A DNA stretch of 64,000 bases from Nemophila menziesii (Eukaryota; Streptophyta; Magnoliopsida; Boraginales; Hydrophyllaceae), in the NCBI GenBank assembly GCA_029959085.1, contig JARWIR010000031.1, positions 1,984,001-2,048,000 of the forward strand, in the 5' to 3' direction. A program made the translations under genes and the position numbers. Shown here piece by piece: positions 54,407-64,000 of the stretch. Every line of letters starts with the position of its first letter. The first letter of the stretch is position 1. Under the pieces are notes generated by a model. That model was given only the letters and a program-made list of their open reading frames with translations. It had not been told where the DNA came from and did no database searches.

Positions 54407-57400
54407 GATGTTCCGAAGTACTTTAAATTTCTGAAAAGAGCCATTACCAAAAAGAGACCATACCGTGAGAATGAGATGATGGGATTGCCAGAAGAGTGCA
54501 GCGCTATATGCCAAAGTAAGTTGCCACCTAAACTACTTGATCCTGGGAGTTTTACGATTCCTATTTCGATTGGAAATGAGTGGCAAGGGAAAGCTTTGTG
54601 TGACTTGGGCGCGAGTATCAATTTGATGCCCAAGTCAATTTTTAAAAAACTGAAGATAGGAAACGCAAGACCAACTTCCATGATCCTGCAAATGGCTGAT
54701 AGATCCCTCGCACATCCTGAGGGACGAATCGAAGATATTCTCGTCAAGGCAGGTACTTTAATTTTTCTCGTTGATTTTGTTATACTTGAATACGACACAG
54801 ATAGGAATGTCCCATCATCTTGGGTCGACCATTCCTAGCCACGGGGCGTACTGTTATTGATGTAGAAAACGGAGAATTAACCATGCGAATCCAAGACGAG
54901 AAGGTAAAGTTCAACGTGTTTAGGGCCATGAAGTTTCCATATTTTCATGAAGAGTGTTTCCGAATGGATGTACTCGATTTGACTACGCAAGAAGCATTTG
55001 ATTGTATGAATTTTAACGATATCTTGCAAACGGCCCTAACACTTGACTTACCGGAATTGATGGAAGAAATAACCGAAACTGTAGCTGCTTTAAATTCCGG
55101 AAACATGAAACATAGCCATCTCGCCTATGAGCCAGTCCGAGAGCCAGGGGCGATAACATCTAAAAAGAAACCATCTATCGAATCTCCCCACAACTGGAAG
55201 AAAAGCCTCTTCCGTCACACTTGAGGTATGCATATTTAGGTACTAACAACACTCTACCTGTTATTGTTTCAGCTACTTTAACAGGTTCTCAAGAAGACAA
55301 ACCGTTGCGCATACTGAGAGCTAATAAAGAGGCGATTGGTTGGACTATTGCTGACATCAAAGGTATTAGTCCTGCCTATTGCCAACACAATATCATTCTA
55401 GACGATGAAAACACGCGTTTAGTTGAAGGACAGAGAAGATTGATGCCAGCTATGAAGGAAGTGGTGAAGAAAGAAGTTATCAAGTTGCTAGATGCGGGAA
55501 TCATCTATCCCATAGCTAGTAGCGAATGGGCGAGTCTAGTTCGATGCGTACCAAAGAAGGGTGGTATCACTACCATCTTGAACGAGCAGAATGAAGCCAT
55601 TCCCTCAAGGACCGTTGTTGGTTGGAGAGTGTGTATGGACTATCGAAAGTTGAACAAGACCACCAGAAAAGATCACTTCCCTCTTCCGTTTATTTATCAG
55701 ATGTTAGACAAGCTAGCTGGGAGAGAATATTATTGCTTTTTGGATGGATATTCAGGATACAATCAGATTTATGTAGATCCAAAAGACCAACACAAGACAA
55801 CCTTTACATGTCCTTTTGGTACCTTTGCCTTCCGAAGGATGCCATTCGGATTATGTAATGCACCTGCTACTTTTCAAAGATGTATGATGGCAATCTTTTG
55901 GGACATGATTGATGATTTCCTTGAGGTATTTATGGATGACTTTTCTGTGTTTGGTGATAACTTTGAGGATTGTTTACGGAACTTGGAGAAGGTATTGATT
56001 AGATGCAAGGAGACGGATTGGGTTTTGAACTGAGAGAAATGTCACTTTATGGTTTGAGAGGGTATAGTGTTGGGTCACAAGGTTTCAAGTGCTGGTTTGG
56101 AAGTTTATCGTGCAAAGATTGAGGTAATCAAGACTCTTCCCCCTCCTATTTCTGTAAAAGGGGTAAGAAGCTTTTTGGGTCATGCTGGTTTTTACCGACG
56201 TTTTATCAAGGACTTCTCCAAAATCTCTAAGCCGTTGTGCAACTTACTCGAGAAGGACACCAAATTACTTTTTGATGAAGCTTGCATAAAGGAATTCGAT
56301 GAGATCTAAGAGAAGCTTATTTCTGCACCCATTGTATTACCTTCTAAATTGAAGATTCCGTTTGAGATTATGTGTGATGCTAGTGATCTTGCGATGGGTG
56401 CTGTTCTGGGTCAAAGAAAAGAAAAGGTATTTCACTCTATATACTACGCTAGTAAAACCTTCACAAGTGCTCAAATTAATTATACTGTAACTGAGAAGGA
56501 GTTATTAGCCGTTGTGTATGCATTCGAAAATTTCGTTCCTACCTTTTTGGGGCGAAAGTTGTTGTGTTTACCGACCATTATACGATTAAATACCTTATGT
56601 AGAAGAAAGATGCGAAGCCGTGTTTGATTAGATGGGTACTACTGTTACAAGAGTTTGATTTAGAGATTCGGGATCGAAAGGGTTGTGATAATCAGGTTGC
56701 TGATCATTTGTCGCTTCTTGAAGGTTCTGAGTCCAATGGAGGACCTGAGTTGGTAAGAGAAGAGTTTCCTGATGAGAGTTTGTTTTCAGTTTATTCATTA
56801 GAAACTCCTTGGTATGCGGATATAGAAAATCTTATTGTGAGTGGTTCTTTTCCTCAAGGAGCTACGTCACAAGAAAAGAGACTAGTTCATCGAGCTAAAC
56901 AATTCTTTTGGGAGGATCCTTTCCTCTACAAAACATGCAGTGATCAAATGGTAAAGAGATGCATACCAGATAAAGATATTTTGTCCATTGTTGCAGGTTG
57001 TCATGATTCACCATACGGAGGACACTTCAAAGGTGATCGTACAGCTGCAAAGGTACTACAATCCGGTTTTTATTGGCCTACTTTACATAAGGATTGTCAT
57101 GAGTACGTTCAGAAATGTCATAGATGCCAGTTTACTGGTAATATATCTAAGAGAGATGAGATGCCGCATAATAATGTTCTTGAAGTTGAGATATTCGATG
57201 TATGGGGTATTGATTTCATGGGTCCTTTTGTACCATCTAATGGGAATCTGTACATCCTACTAGCTGTTGATTACGTGTCTAAATGGGTAGAGGCTGTAGC
57301 TCTACCAACTAATGATTCGCGAGTAGTGATTAAATTCTTAAAGTCACACATCTTCACTAGACATGGTACACCTCGAGTTATTATCAGTGATGGAGGTTCA

Positions 57401-58111
57401 TACTTTGTGAACAAATATCTGAAGACAGTTCTAGAGAAGTATGGTGTAAGACATAGTGTATCTACCGTGTATCATCCACAAGCCAATGGTCAAGCTGAGG
57501 TCTCTAATCGAGAGATCAAATCCATTCTTCAGAAGACAGTTGGTTCCATACGCAAGGATTAGTCAATGAAATTAGATGATGCGTTATGGGCATATCGTAC
57601 TGCGTTCAAGACGCCTGTGGGTGCATCTCCGTATCACATCGTTTACGGTAAGGCTTGTCACTTACCTCTTGAGCTTGAAATGGGTGCGTATTGGGCGATA
57701 GCAGAGATGAACATGGATCATACCTTAGCTGCGGAGAATCGTATGATGAAGCTGAATGAACTTGATGAGTTTCGATTTCATGCCTAAGAAAATGCTAAAC
57801 TTTACAAAGAAAAGACGAAAAGATGGCAAGACAATCACATACGTGAAAAGAAATTCAAAGTTGGACAGATGGTCCTCAAATATAACTCCAAGTTCAGCAA
57901 TTATCCGGGCAAGTTGAGATCAAAGTGGCCTGGTTCGTTCGTGGTGACCAAAGTTACGCCTCATGGAGCGATAGAGATCGAGAATCCAGACGAGCAACGC
58001 ACCTTCATGGTGAATGGGCATCGTCTGAAACTTTACCATGTAGGCGAGGATACCAATCGCAGAGTTGATCCACATCCTGGGGAGGTCATGTACCTCCTTG
58101 AAGCTGAATAG
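54407..58111 (+). pseudogene. pol: C protease-RT-RNase H-integrase, gag deleted
   Basis: Protease DLGAS near 54602; RT with FMDD near 55930; RNase H (MCDASDLAMGAVLGQRKEK near 56370); integrase zinc site ([13 protein letters not shown] near 57000), core ([26 protein letters not shown]) and GPY/F end (WPGSFVVTKV, with GPY changed to GSF). A one-base loss near 54800, frame changes near 55215 and 56600, and stops at about 56031 (W to TGA), 56307, 57560 and 57785 break the frame. It lacks gag and its start codon. Its sequence is closer to B than to H. Confidence 0.85.
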
Positions 58112-58126
58112 ATGCGAGAGGTAACC

Positions 58127-58143
58127 CGTCAAGCTTAACGACG
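58127..58143 (+). other. Post-pol hairpin in C (one mismatch)
   Basis: CGTCA-AGCTTAA-CGACG: the same block as A and B with one stem base changed, leaving four pairs. Confidence 0.55.
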
Positions 58144-58332
58144 TTAAACAAAAGCCAGTTCATTGTATATTAGTTTATTGCTTTATGTTTTTCAATTCCT
58201 AGTGTATAATTCTAAGTTAGTGTCGTGTTTTAGTATCTACTTTTAAAAGAAATGAGAAAGGTAGTGTGTTAATGGTGCAAGAATTGAGTTTGGGGTGCTA
58301 AGGAACAAAAGTAGTAATCTGCTGCTCTGACC

Positions 58333-58690
58333 AGCTAGCCGGCCAGACCACCGGCATGCCGGTGGAGCAGAAACACGTGCCCACGGGTCCAAGGCTCGGG
58401 TTGCTTGCCGAGAGGGAGAAAAAAATTAAATAGCCGCGCCGGCTAGCCGGTCACACGACCCGTATGCCGGCCAGAAGAAAACCCGTGGCCTCGGGTAGCT
58501 CAGCTCGGGTATTTTGACGGAGTTCGCCCCTGGACAAAAAGCAGCACCGGCTAGCCGGTCACACGACCGGTATGCTGGCGAACAGAAAACACGTGGCCTC
58601 GGGTTGCGACACGGGTTCAAAGCCGAGAGGTATAAAAAGACACACGTCCAGCACAGGCTAGCCGGCCAGATCCGCCGGTATGCCGGCCCG
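58333..58690 (+). repeat. Tandem palindrome units, CCGGCTAGCCGG type (C)
   Basis: Four units of roughly 110 bp with GGCTAGCCGG near 58337, 58439, 58549 and 58667. Each is followed by a diverged CCGGTATGCCGG-type word and a CCCGTGGCCTCGGG-type hairpin. The layout equals that of G1, H, A and B, but the core is CTAG. Confidence 0.85.
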
Positions 58691-59060
58691 CATGGCGGTT
58701 TGAAGAATTTGTTACCTAATACACTTCTTACCTTATCACAAGCAAACCATAGCCTTTCCCATACGAATTTTCCAGCTCCCAACCTTATAAATAGCCTTTG
58801 AATCTTGATTAAACCTCTACAACAAACACAATAACATCAATAATTCTCTCCTCCATCCTCCATAAACACATCCTCTTCATCAAATTCATCACAAAACACC
58901 ATTAAACACCATCAAGATCATCAAGCTTTCAAGAATTCTTCCAAGATTCATCAAGAAACCTTCTTCTTTCATCTAATCCAAGCAAGAAACTCAAGCTACA
59001 CCAAGTTCTCTTAACTTTATTCAATCCTTGGTATAACTTGAGTTTGGGGTCAAAACAACC

Positions 59061-59519
59061 ATGACAAACAGAACAAATGCTATGGATTATAAGAGGAAGT
59101 GTTGTATCCTAGGGAAGAACAAATATTTGCCTGGTTCTACAATTGAAAAGGACATCAATCTTGATGAGCCTATTAAAGAGAAACAAAAAGAAGAGGCACC
59201 TGCACCACCACTACACAAGAAATTAACAGCAAGGATGAGGGTATCATCAAAGCCTAAAGAAAAGACACAAGTTCAAGATCAAGGTTCTTCTTCCTCTCAA
59301 ACTAATTCTTGTATTCCTCCATGGGCTCTCAAATTGAAACATGAAATCGAACTTTTGAGAGAAGACAACAGAGCACTTTGGATGGAAATTACATATATTG
59401 AGTCAACATTGGAAGAGGTAACTACGAACATGGAAATTGATAATTATTCTTCTCCTTCGGAGGAGGATATGATGGATCTTTATGGCCGGGTACCCCATTC
59501 TAATTCTTCTTCTAATTGA
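59061..59519 (+). CDS. C ORF2, short 152-aa form
   Basis: Intact from the ATG at 59061, which follows CTTGAGTTTGGGGTCAAAACAACC, to the stop before 59520. The N-terminus (MTNRTNAMDYKRKCCILGKN) matches H ORF2. The middle is K/P/S-rich, and a probable coiled coil follows (LKLKHEIELLREDNRALWME). The large central domain of the B and D proteins is absent, yet the frame is clean. Function unknown; perhaps a coiled-coil accessory protein. Confidence 0.65.
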   Translation: MTNRTNAMDYKRKCCILGKNKYLPGSTIEKDINLDEPIKEKQKEEAPAPPLHKKLTARMRVSSKPKEKTQVQDQGSSSSQTNSCIPPWALKLKHEIELLREDNRALWMEITYIESTLEEVTTNMEIDNYSSPSEEDMMDLYGRVPHSNSSSN

Positions 59520-60136
59520 TGGTAGGCACTAGTTAGGTACTTTAGTTTAATTTTATTGCTTTATTGAGTCTTTTTTGAGTCGTGGGGACACGATTCACTT
59601 TTGAGTTTGGGGTGGGGTTCGTTGCCTCATCCCAATTTTTTGTGATTTACATGCTTTAAATAAAATTAAACTTAGGGTTGCGTTGACTGTTACCTCATCC
59701 CAATTTTTTGTGATTTACATGCTTTCAATAAAATTAATCTTAGGGTTGCGTTGACTGTAGAGATTTTAAATGCCCCTATCAAGCATGCTTTTTATGAATT
59801 AATGATAGAAAATAGTTGACTTTATGAGTTAGTGTAAACCGCACTTTGATTGCATGCAAATATGAGATAATTGATAGGAAAAATTAATGAACAATGCAAA
59901 AGAAGTAAACTTGTGCTTAAGCATAATGGGTGGTTTGTAGAACGTGAGATCTAAATGAGTAGAGAACCCACTTAGGTATGAACTAGAGGCAAGCTGTGTA
60001 GATAGGAAAATGATAGAGGCAGTTCTTTGTTAGCCCTTTGAATCCTTTTTGGCCGTCTATCCCTGAATTAATTATATCCTTCTTAGACAAATTTTTAGCC
60101 TTTAAGCCTTTCTTTTGTCGCCACATTATAAGCCAA
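59520..60136 (+). other. C 3' region up to D insertion
   Basis: The hairpin AGTCGTG-GGGA-CACGATT (about 59578-59595, with a G-T pair) stands before TTTTGAGTTTGGGGTGGGG. Then non-coding DNA like A 38260-38730. It is cut at 60136 in TATAAGCCAA. Confidence 0.6.
59625..59760 (+). repeat. 68-bp tandem duplication in C
   Basis: Two copies (59625-59692 and 59693-59760) beginning CCTCATCCCAATTTTTTGTG or ACCTCATCCC and ending TTGCGTTGACTGT. A, B and D have one copy. Confidence 0.8.
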
Positions 60137-61696
60137 TGGTGGTCCTTTGTGTGTTCTAAAATAAATGCAATGAATAATCGAACCACAACCGCAAGTGTAC
60201 GGTTGTCCCAAGTAGTATAACTGATAATACAGATTCGTTCCAAGGACGGGATGGTTGACTACAATGCTTATCTATTAATGATTGATGCACTTATGAAAAC
60301 AAATAAAGGTAAAATGTTTGTTTGGTTTTGTATTAATGCTAAGTAAATGAAAGACAATAATTAAAATGCAAATAAAAGCTAAGACGCAAGTAAATTATGT
60401 AAAACGCAATATGAGAAGTAGCACTTGAGAACGCAAGGATCCTCCCAATCCTATTTCCTAACTTATGTTGTTTAAGGGCTAAATTAGTCAATTACAATGG
60501 TCGGGATTCTAAATTCCTTATACCCCCATAAGGGTGGACTATAAGGCGATCCTAAAGTGTCACTAGTCCCGTCAGGGTAAATATGATCCACCGTTGGATG
60601 ATTAAGTTTTATTACCTCATTGGCCCTAGGATTAGCTAAGTTCGTCAGAATCATTAACTTCTATCCTAGATTGAATAAATGGTTATGTACCTAAACCCTC
60701 CGTCAGGATGATCCAATCGCCACTAATTGGAATAGCCTAGATACTAACACCTGTTCTTAGTTCATGACGCTAAAAACAGTAAACATTCTCAATTTATCGA
60801 AAAGAGTAAAAGCCCTAATTTAGTTTAATTTAACAGAAACCCAAATTCAACATTCGTTATTTAATAAGATTGGGATTCACCCATTGTTTGTTCTCAAGCA
60901 CTATGAAAAGCTTAGCTCATATTAAAATAAAATACGAAATTAAATGTAAAGAAATTCATATTGTTTACAAAATTAAAAGATAAGAAAAACCTAATTTCCG
61001 GAATCGGAATGACTACGAACGGAGATATAGACTCTCTCCAGCTCTTGTAGCTTCTTCTTCTTCCTTCAGTTGCTTCTCTCTGGTGTTTTTAATCTTGCAG
61101 AATGTGAATTGTGTGTAAAATAGAAGTCAAGGGCTGATTTTATAGGTTCAAATTCGGATTTGGACCTAGGCTTTTAATTAGATGAAATATAAAAGGCCCA
61201 AGTCCACTAACTTAGCCCAAAATCCCGTAACTGCTGATATGCCCTCACTAAAACGGCTTTTCCCGATGCGTTATGACTCCGATTGACCTCATTCCAGTTG
61301 CTAAAGTTCCATAACTCGATAAGAAATGTTTTCTCTTCAAAGGTCAGCGGCTATATTATCGCTTAAGCACCTCGAAATCAGCAATCTATGGCCTTGAAAA
61401 TGGATTTTCAGCTCTAAAAATAATATCTTCGGGATTTCTTTTCAAGTCTTGACTTTATCTTTTGATCTTTGACTTTCTCCTCGGATTCCTCTTCTAGCTA
61501 ACATCTAAAACCTGTAAACTTTACACTAAAAATACCAATATTACGCGCAAAAGCTTAATAAATTAAAAATGCTAGAAATAAAAGAGGAAAATCATATTAT
61601 TGCATATTTAGTCCAAAAGTCTATCAAATTGATTAAATAAACACAAAAAATTATGTCTCCTAAGGGTCGAAAATAAGAACAATTAAGGAGACATCA
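60137..61696 (-). mobile_element. Element D 3' LTR (1560 bp)
   Basis: On the minus strand TGATGTCTCC at 61696 to GGACCACCA at 60137. TATAAAA is on the minus strand at about 61144-61138. Preceding plus-strand bases GCCAA (60132-60136) are the candidate target duplication; the other side is beyond the window. Confidence 0.88.
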
Positions 61697-61732
61697 AGAC
61701 CCCCAACTCAAACCTTTGTCGTCCCGACAAAG
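61697..61732 (-). promoter_or_regulatory. D polypurine tract and GGA-loop hairpin
   Basis: CTTTGTCG-GGA-CGACAAAG (61732-61714, minus strand), then GTTT and GAGTTGGGGGTCT. Confidence 0.82.
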
Positions 61733-63144
61733 CAAAACAAAACAAAACAAGGGGTAGAAGTAAACGCAAGAACAACTTGAAGCTAGCAAATAAACCTAAA
61801 GCAATTCTTAAGATAAGTCTCATATAGCAAAACTTTAAGAACTAACATATACATACACTAATCATGCAACATCAAACACAAATAATCTCAATCATAAAAT
61901 TAAAGTCGCAATGCTTGAAGGTTACACTTGTACTCATCTCTGTATGATGGCTATAGGGTGGTCATTAATCCTAACTCGCTTCGAACGCTCCACTTAGTAT
62001 ATTCCCTATCAACAGAATTATAAATTCACTATGCACTTAGGAATCACGAGGTCTTTATGGTTTTAATAATGGCTTAAGGACGGTATGGATGTATATTTGG
62101 TAAATTTGAAGTGAGCTTTTGGCTCTCTCCTCACTTACCATCAACATGTCCTCGAGCTTGAGTTTACGCTCAAAATTGTTCTCACTCACCCATTTGACGC
62201 GCTAATGTTGCGTCCCCAATGTCAACCCAAATAAACTAAGATGATTTCCAAAATATTCCACTTTGCCGATTTTTATTCTTTCTTTTTATTTTCTCTTTCA
62301 TTTCTTTTCTTCTCTTTTTTTTTGTACAAGATACCCATGACCATCATTTTGATGTGAAAGTCATGTCTCTTATAATTTTTTTTTTCAAATTTCGGAAAAG
62401 GGTTACAAAATAATCATATCATCTTTTATTTTTGTGTCCCAATATAAACACATATAATCCCTTCCCAATGTAAATTCCCCAAATGTGGACCCTCCACCCC
62501 AAACTCAAGCTCGAGACAAGTCTCAGGGTTGTGATTCAAGTGCGGGTCATTTGGTCATGCCTAATAATCTAAAGGATAATGGGCTTATATCGTGGCTACA
62601 AAAAGAAAGGCTTAAGGCTCAAACTTGGGCTAAGACGGATAAAATTATAATATAAGGGATAGCAAGCTACAAGGCTTCAAATGGCTAACAAAGAACTGCC
62701 CCTATCATTTTCCTAAGTACATAGCTTGTCTTTAGTTCATATCTAGGTGGGTTCTCTACTAATTAGGATTTCACGTTCTACACACCAAACATATTCCTTA
62801 AGTACAAGCTTACTTCATTTGCATTGTTCATTAATTTTTCATATCAATTACCTATGTTCGCATGCAATTGTAAGTGTGTTTTATGTTATTTCCTAAAGTC
62901 CACTATATACTATCATAGATTCATCAAAAGTATGCTTAAAGGGACATTTAAAATCTTCTATAGTCAAACGCAACTCCGAAAATTATTTTATTGAAAGCAA
63001 ATAAAACACATAACACATAAAAACTGGGATGAGGCAACAAACCCCACCCCAAACTCAAAAATGAGTCGTGTCCCCACGACTTGAAAAGACTCAACGCAAG
63101 AAAAATAAACTAAACTAACTAAAACGCGAAAGGGATAGAAAACG
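61733..63144 (-). other. D 3' untranslated region
   Basis: Non-coding, nearly collinear with B 42900-44355. Purine motifs are seen as CACCCCAAACTC near 62494 and 63048, and a hairpin (GTCGTG-GGGA-CACGAC) near 63065-63080. The palindrome pair of A and B is absent here (62330-62380). Confidence 0.6.
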
Positions 63145-64000
63145 TATCTCAACCAGCGCGAGGCTGGTTATCGGTGTTGCGTCCTTGAACTTTCTCCTTC
63201 GTAAGAAGACCATAGGTGGCGTGTTGAATTGTGCTCACCCCATTAACATGTTTCGGAGAAGTTCTAACTCTTTTGTAACGTTTCCCAAAGACGCAATCAT
63301 CTTCTCTTGGTTCTCTTCTAACACCTTCACTTTCGCTTCCAACTCATTGGTGGTATGCATCTTCTTCTTTGGAGGAGCTCCTGGATTTCTTGTTTCTTTG
63401 AACACCTCATCATGTATATTCTTGATCAAAGTTAAACCCATACTCTCACACACTACAACACGATCAATCTCTGCGTCTTTACGCGGAACCTTTGTGTCTA
63501 AGCACAAAGTAGTGATGGTACAAGGAAATTTGAGATTTTTTTGTGAAGTAGGAATTCTAGAAAATTCCATGATGGTATCATATATCACACGGCAACATCC
63601 ATGGGTTTCTCCTCAATAATACACTTAATGAACAAAAGATGCTCCTTCTTCACTTCTGATATGTGTTTAACTCTGAAGAAGGTAGGGATTATGAAACGTG
63701 ACCAAATCTTAGCACATGGTAGCAAATTACTACTATACATCTGTCCAGGATATCTCTCTCCTTCGGGAATTGGGCGGGCCCCATCAACAAGCACTTTCCC
63801 CCCAAAGGGATTCATAATCAAACGAAGGCTCTTTTAGAGATTCTTGAAATGGACATATTCCGGAAAACTCGGGTAATTTCAATGATTTACGAATAAGCTC
63901 AACGGAGAAAGGAACTACCTTTTTGCGAATAATAACTGCTTCTTTGGAGAAGGCGATTCCTTCATAAAAATCTCGCACCAAGGTAGGAATATACTCAAGC
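63145..64000 (-). pseudogene. D ORF2, frameshifted, runs off the window
   Basis: Same protein as B ORF2: VRDFYEGIAFSKEAV and VVPFSVELIRKSLKLPEFSG (63981-63784), PIPEGERYPGQMYSSNL (63821-63585), then PCTITTLCLDTKVPRKDAEID and a coiled coil (LEAKVKVLEENQEKM). Two frame changes (near 63800 and 63587) and one near 63237 break it; RNTDNQPRAG can be read at the end. The N-terminus is beyond the right edge. Confidence 0.75.

Larger units (their letters stand above)
54382..60136 (+). mobile_element. Element C interior: pol without gag, interrupted by D
   Basis: Primer site, then at once protease coding sequence: about 2 kb of gag, by comparison with A, is missing between GGGGACG and ATGTTCCGAAG. Then RT, RNase H, integrase, hairpin, palindromes (CTAG core) and a short ORF2. 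Cut at 60136 by minus-strand element D. The right LTR is outside the window. Confidence 0.85.

Noticed and set aside
54241..54426. Gene starting in the LTR before the C protease
   Set aside because: The open frame through the LTR end is fortuitous; homology to protease begins only after the primer site near 54407.

Overview
The window is a stretch of higher-plant nuclear repeat DNA made almost entirely of nested transposable elements. No host gene could be supported. The evidence for a plant is several Ty3/gypsy retrotransposons of the Athila type (an 18-bp primer-binding site ending next to TGGCGCC, Gag with a CCHC knuckle, a DLGAS protease, an FMDD reverse transcriptase, a GPY/F integrase end, and a separate downstream ORF), a degraded L1-type LINE, a tandem array of tRNA-derived SINEs, and hAT- and Mutator-like MITEs. 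Species cannot be named from the sequence; gene-poor heterochromatin of a eudicot is a reasonable inference.

Layout. 1-1110: unassigned repeat DNA. 1122-7301: element G1 (+), a pol-less Athila-like element ending in a 1533-bp 3' LTR. 7302-15239: element H (-), nearly complete, cut by G1 at its 3' end. 15240-18540: AT-rich DNA with a foldback element split by a hAT MITE, another MITE and an unrecognised relic. 18541-20240: low-complexity GGTGG-rich DNA. 20251-21583: five SINE copies in a row. 21600-22190: LINE endonuclease relic. 22195-25019: fragments of minus-strand LTRs, one split by a perfect solo LTR (22719-24281, target duplication ATATC). 25020-28950: degraded LINE (-). 28951-32127: 5' LTR and gag of element E (+), cut by the next insertion. 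32128-60136: tandem composite A-C (LTR, A interior, LTR, C interior). Into it are inserted element B (-, 41300-53355, target duplication GCCCT), a hAT MITE (38877-39985) that itself carries a Mutator-like MITE (39250-39441), and element D (-, from 60137 to the right edge).

How the parts work. In intact relatives Gag packages the RNA, PR-RT-RH-IN copies and integrates it, and the downstream ORF has no known function. Here every coding copy is damaged. A and G1 share an architecture in which Gag-PR runs into a lysine-rich linker and a lone GPY/F-like module with no RT, RNase H or integrase core; C is the complement, with pol but no gag.

The most interesting signals are not genes. They are (i) hairpins beside the polypurine tract and after the pol stop, whose stems are kept by compensatory changes between elements; (ii) a roughly 110-bp tandem repeat at the same place in every element, built from 12-bp palindromes whose core differs from lineage to lineage; (iii) a GAGTTTGGGG purine motif repeated along each 3' half; and (iv) the shared Gag-PR-GPY/F mini-element design.
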